The notes under the pieces were generated by a model, which had not been told where the DNA came from, made no database searches, and saw only the letters and a program-made list of their open reading frames with translations. A program made the position numbers and the translations under genes. From Methylobacterium planeticum (GTDB lineage Bacteria > Pseudomonadota > Alphaproteobacteria > Rhizobiales > Beijerinckiaceae), in assembly GCF_008806345.1 (NCBI RefSeq), contig NZ_VZZJ01000011.1, positions 1-64,000 on the forward strand: DNA of 64,000 nt, in the 5' to 3' direction. Shown here piece by piece: positions 61,802 to 64,000 of the stretch (position 1 is the first letter of the stretch; each line of letters begins with the position of its first letter).

Positions 61802-62824
61802 ATGCCGCTGACACGACGCCACTTCCTCGCCTCGGGCCTCGCGGCCCCCGCCATCCTGACCTTCGGCCTGAATGCTGCGCGCGCGGCCACGATCTTGAAA
61901 TTGTCGCACCAGTTTCCCGGCGGCACGATCGACGAGGGCGACTTCCGCGACCGGATGTGCCGCAAGTTCGCGCAGGCGATCGCCGAGCGCTCGAAGGGCG
62001 CCCTGGAGGTGCAGGTCTATCCCGGCTCGTCGCTGATGAAGACGAACGCCCAGTTCGCCGCCATGCGCAAGGGCGCGCTCGACATGTCGCTCTACCCCTC
62101 GCCCTACGCGGGGGGCGAGATCCCGGAGATGAATATCGGCCTGATGCCGGCGCTCGTGAGCTCCTACGAGCAGGCGATCGCCTGGAAGAAGGCGCCGGTC
62201 GGCCGCAAGCTCACCGAGCTCCTCGACCAGAAGGGCATCATCCTGGTCTCCTGGGTCTGGCAATCGGGCGGCGTCGCCAGCCGCGAGCGGCCCCTCTACG
62301 CGCCCGCGGACGCCAAGGGCCTCAAGGTCCGGGGCGGGTCGCGCGAGATGGACCTGATGATGAAGCAGGCGGGGGCGGCCACCCTGTCGATCCCCTCAAG
62401 CGAATCCTACGCCGCCATGCAGACGGGGGCGTGCGACGCGGTGATCACCTCCTCCACCAGCCTGATCTCGTTCCGGCTGGAGGAGCTGGCGAAGGCCCTC
62501 ACCTCGGGCCGCGAGCGCTCCTACTGGTTCATGCTCGAGCCGATCATGATGTCGAAGACCGTGTTCTCGGGCCTGCCCAAGGACCAGCAGGACCTGATCA
62601 TGACCATCGGCGCCGAGCTCGAGACCTTCGGGCAGGCGGGCGCGAAGGCCGACGACACCAAGGTCGAGGAGATCTTCGCCAAGGCCGGCGCCAAGGTGCA
62701 GAACCTCGACGAGGCGACGCTGGGCAAGTGGCGCGACATCGCCCGCGAGACCGCCTGGAAGGATTACGCGGGCAAGAACGCCAATTGCGCCGAGCTCCTC
62801 AAGCTGGCCGAGCAGGTGTCATGA
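61802..62824 (+). CDS. dctP: TRAP transporter solute-binding protein (DctP type)
   Basis: The 340-residue periplasmic protein captures an organic acid for the TRAP transporter. It has a twin-arginine-like signal TRRHFLASGLAAPAILTFGL ending in ARA. The mature part shows the DctP pattern: LKLSHQFPGGTIDEGDFRDR, EVQVYPGSSLMKTNAQFAAM, KGLKVRGGSREMDLMM with the substrate-carboxylate arginine and SESYAAMQTGACDAVI. AGAAGA precedes ATG 61802. It overlaps dctQ by ATGA. Confidence 0.93.
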   Translation: MPLTRRHFLASGLAAPAILTFGLNAARAATILKLSHQFPGGTIDEGDFRDRMCRKFAQAIAERSKGALEVQVYPGSSLMKTNAQFAAMRKGALDMSLYPSPYAGGEIPEMNIGLMPALVSSYEQAIAWKKAPVGRKLTELLDQKGIILVSWVWQSGGVASRERPLYAPADAKGLKVRGGSREMDLMMKQAGAATLSIPSSESYAAMQTGACDAVITSSTSLISFRLEELAKALTSGRERSYWFMLEPIMMSKTVFSGLPKDQQDLIMTIGAELETFGQAGAKADDTKVEEIFAKAGAKVQNLDEATLGKWRDIARETAWKDYAGKNANCAELLKLAEQVS

Positions 62825-63537
62825 GCCACGCCTTCGACGCGGCCTCGGCGGCAGCCGAGACGCACGCCGCGCCCGAGCCCCGCGTGCCGGGGCTCCTCGG
62901 CGCCTTCGACCGGTCCCTGAAGGCCGTCAACCACGTCATCATGCTGCTCGGCGGCGGCGCCCTGGTCTGCGCCTGCCTCGTGCTGAGCTACAGCGTCGTC
63001 ATCCGCTACGTCCTGCACGAGCCCACCGACTGGCAGGACGAGATGGCGGTGTTCCTGATCGTCGGCGCCACCTTCTTCTCGGCCGCCGCCGTCCAGGCCA
63101 AGCGCGGCCACGTGGCGATCGAGGCCCTGACCGGCTTCCTCTCGCCCCGGGCCAACCGGGCCCGCCTGCTGATGGCGGACGTGGTCAGCTTCGTGTTCGT
63201 GGTGTTCTTCGCCTGGAAGAGCTGGACGCTGCTGCACGAGGCCTGGGTCGACGGGCAGGTCTCGCAGTCGAGCTGGGGGCCGCCGCTCTGGATTCCCTAC
63301 GTCCTGATGGCGGTCGGCATGAGCCTGCTCGGCCTCCAGTTCGCCCTGCAGATCGCCGAGGAGATCCTCTACGGCGCCGAGAAGGCCGGCTGGGCCAAGC
63401 CCAAGATCGGCCTCGGGGCCGACATCAACCGCGACGTCCACGGCCGCCCCGACCTGACGCCGGAGGGCACGCATCCCCTGGGCGATCCCCTGGGCAACAC
63501 CCGTCCGGACACGAAGATCACGGGGAGCCATCGATGA
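62821..63537 (+). CDS. dctQ: TRAP transporter small membrane subunit (DctQ type)
   Basis: The 238-residue protein has four hydrophobic segments (IMLLGGGALVCACLVLSYSV; MAVFLIVGATFFSAAAVQAK; LLMADVVSFVFVVFFAWKSW; WIPYVLMAVGMSLLGLQFAL) and the TDWQDEMAVF motif with R-G-H-V-A-I-E, which define DctQ. It has a longer cytoplasmic C-terminal tail (about 45 residues) than most. It overlaps both neighbours by ATGA, so the three genes are translated together. Confidence 0.9.
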   Translation: MSHAFDAASAAAETHAAPEPRVPGLLGAFDRSLKAVNHVIMLLGGGALVCACLVLSYSVVIRYVLHEPTDWQDEMAVFLIVGATFFSAAAVQAKRGHVAIEALTGFLSPRANRARLLMADVVSFVFVVFFAWKSWTLLHEAWVDGQVSQSSWGPPLWIPYVLMAVGMSLLGLQFALQIAEEILYGAEKAGWAKPKIGLGADINRDVHGRPDLTPEGTHPLGDPLGNTRPDTKITGSHR

Positions 63538-64000
63538 GTGTCGCGGCAATCGGCCTCCTCTACGCGGGGGCGACGCTGAGCGTGATGCTCGCGGGCATCC
63601 CCATCGCCTTCGCGCTCGGCTTCGTGGCGCTGGCCTTCATGTTCGTGTTCATGCCGGGCTCGTCGCTCGATACGGTGGCGCAGAACGTCTACGAGGAGAT
63701 GGCCTCGATCACCCTCCTGTCGATCCCGCTCTTCATCCTGAAGGGCGCGGCGATCGGGCGGTCCAAGGCCGGCCAGGACCTCTACACCGCCATGCATGCC
63801 TGGATGCACCGCATCCCGGGCGGCCTCGGCATCGCCAACGTCTTCGCCTGCGCGCTGTTCGCCGCCATGGCGGGATCCTCGCCCGCCACCTGCTCGGCCA
63901 TCGGCTCGGCCGGCATCCCGGAGATGCGCAAGCGCGGCTACTCGCCGGGCTTCGCGGCCGGCATCATCGCGGCGGGGGGCACGCTCGGCATCCTGCTGCC
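63534..64000 (+). CDS. dctM: TRAP transporter large membrane subunit (DctM type), cut by window end
   Basis: The visible 155 residues start MSVAAIGLLYAGATLSVMLA and contain GIPIAFALGFVALAFMFVFM, LLSIPLFILKGAAIGRS and AAMAGSSPATCSAIGSAGIP, which mark DctM, the 12-helix permease. The reading frame runs off the right edge near ...AAGGTLGILL, about a third of the way through a normal DctM of 430 residues. Its ATG overlaps the dctQ stop. Confidence 0.92.
   Translation, partial: MSVAAIGLLYAGATLSVMLAGIPIAFALGFVALAFMFVFMPGSSLDTVAQNVYEEMASITLLSIPLFILKGAAIGRSKAGQDLYTAMHAWMHRIPGGLGIANVFACALFAAMAGSSPATCSAIGSAGIPEMRKRGYSPGFAAGIIAAGGTLGILL

Overview
The window is high-GC DNA from an alphaproteobacterium, most likely Methylobacterium or a close relative. 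The taxonomic call is an inference from gene content: a Porin_2-type porin, four small DUF6894 proteins, eukaryotic-type glutamine synthetase II, an ATPase-inhibitor zeta paralogue, a Usg-like protein, and a CtrA-like box upstream of minDE. No database search was possible, so family names come from motif recognition.

Layout. 1-6 kb: a receiver-domain protein that lacks its phospho-acceptor aspartate, an outer-membrane porin, and a compact glycosyltransferase GT2 / methyltransferase / GT-C set. 6-11.4 kb: a gene-poor stretch with four DUF6894 genes, two or three tiny proteins, a decayed remnant, tRNA-Arg(CCG) and an inverted degenerate copy of that tRNA's 3' half. It looks like an accessory or integration-prone segment. 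11.4-15.8 kb: a seven-gene Mrp-type cation/proton antiporter operon (E-F-G-A'-B-C-D) that lacks the large MrpA antiporter domain and has a string of micro-ORFs before mrpC. 15.9-19.9 kb: an MmgE/PrpD protein, an HD-GYP phosphodiesterase and an SDR. 20-26.7 kb: an alpha/beta-hydrolase fused to a gluconate-dehydrogenase-subunit-3-like domain and coupled to a GMC oxidoreductase, then two more alpha/beta hydrolases and a methyltransferase.

26.8-31.3 kb: minDE (no minC here), a secreted trypsin-like protease, a membrane-anchored sigma-1.1-like protein, a Usg-like protein and small exported proteins. 31.4-36.5 kb: a nitrogen block in which glutaminase and glutamine synthetase II each have a sigma-54-like promoter and an NtrC-like dyad upstream, then phosphoglucomutase. 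36.5-43.8 kb: an exported collagen-like protein, a divergent HxlR regulator / FMN azoreductase pair sharing a near-perfect operator, a histone-deacetylase-like amidohydrolase, the zeta paralogue, a MarR regulator with an MFS transporter, and a cupin. 44-54.2 kb: an EF-G-like GTPase, a cardiolipin synthase convergent with an endonuclease/exonuclease/phosphatase-fold protein, and an SbcD/SbcC-like (YhaO/YhaN-like) pair.

54-64 kb: a carboxypeptidase Taq-type peptidase, then a likely organic-acid utilisation region: threonine-aldolase-like enzyme, a YdiJ-like FAD/Fe-S 2-hydroxyacid dehydrogenase, two FCD-type GntR regulators and a TRAP transporter (dctP-dctQ-dctM, the last cut by the window end). 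A 12-bp-arm palindrome with a GntR/FadR-type core lies between the aldolase and dehydrogenase genes. No rRNA, CRISPR array, insertion sequence or replication origin was seen.
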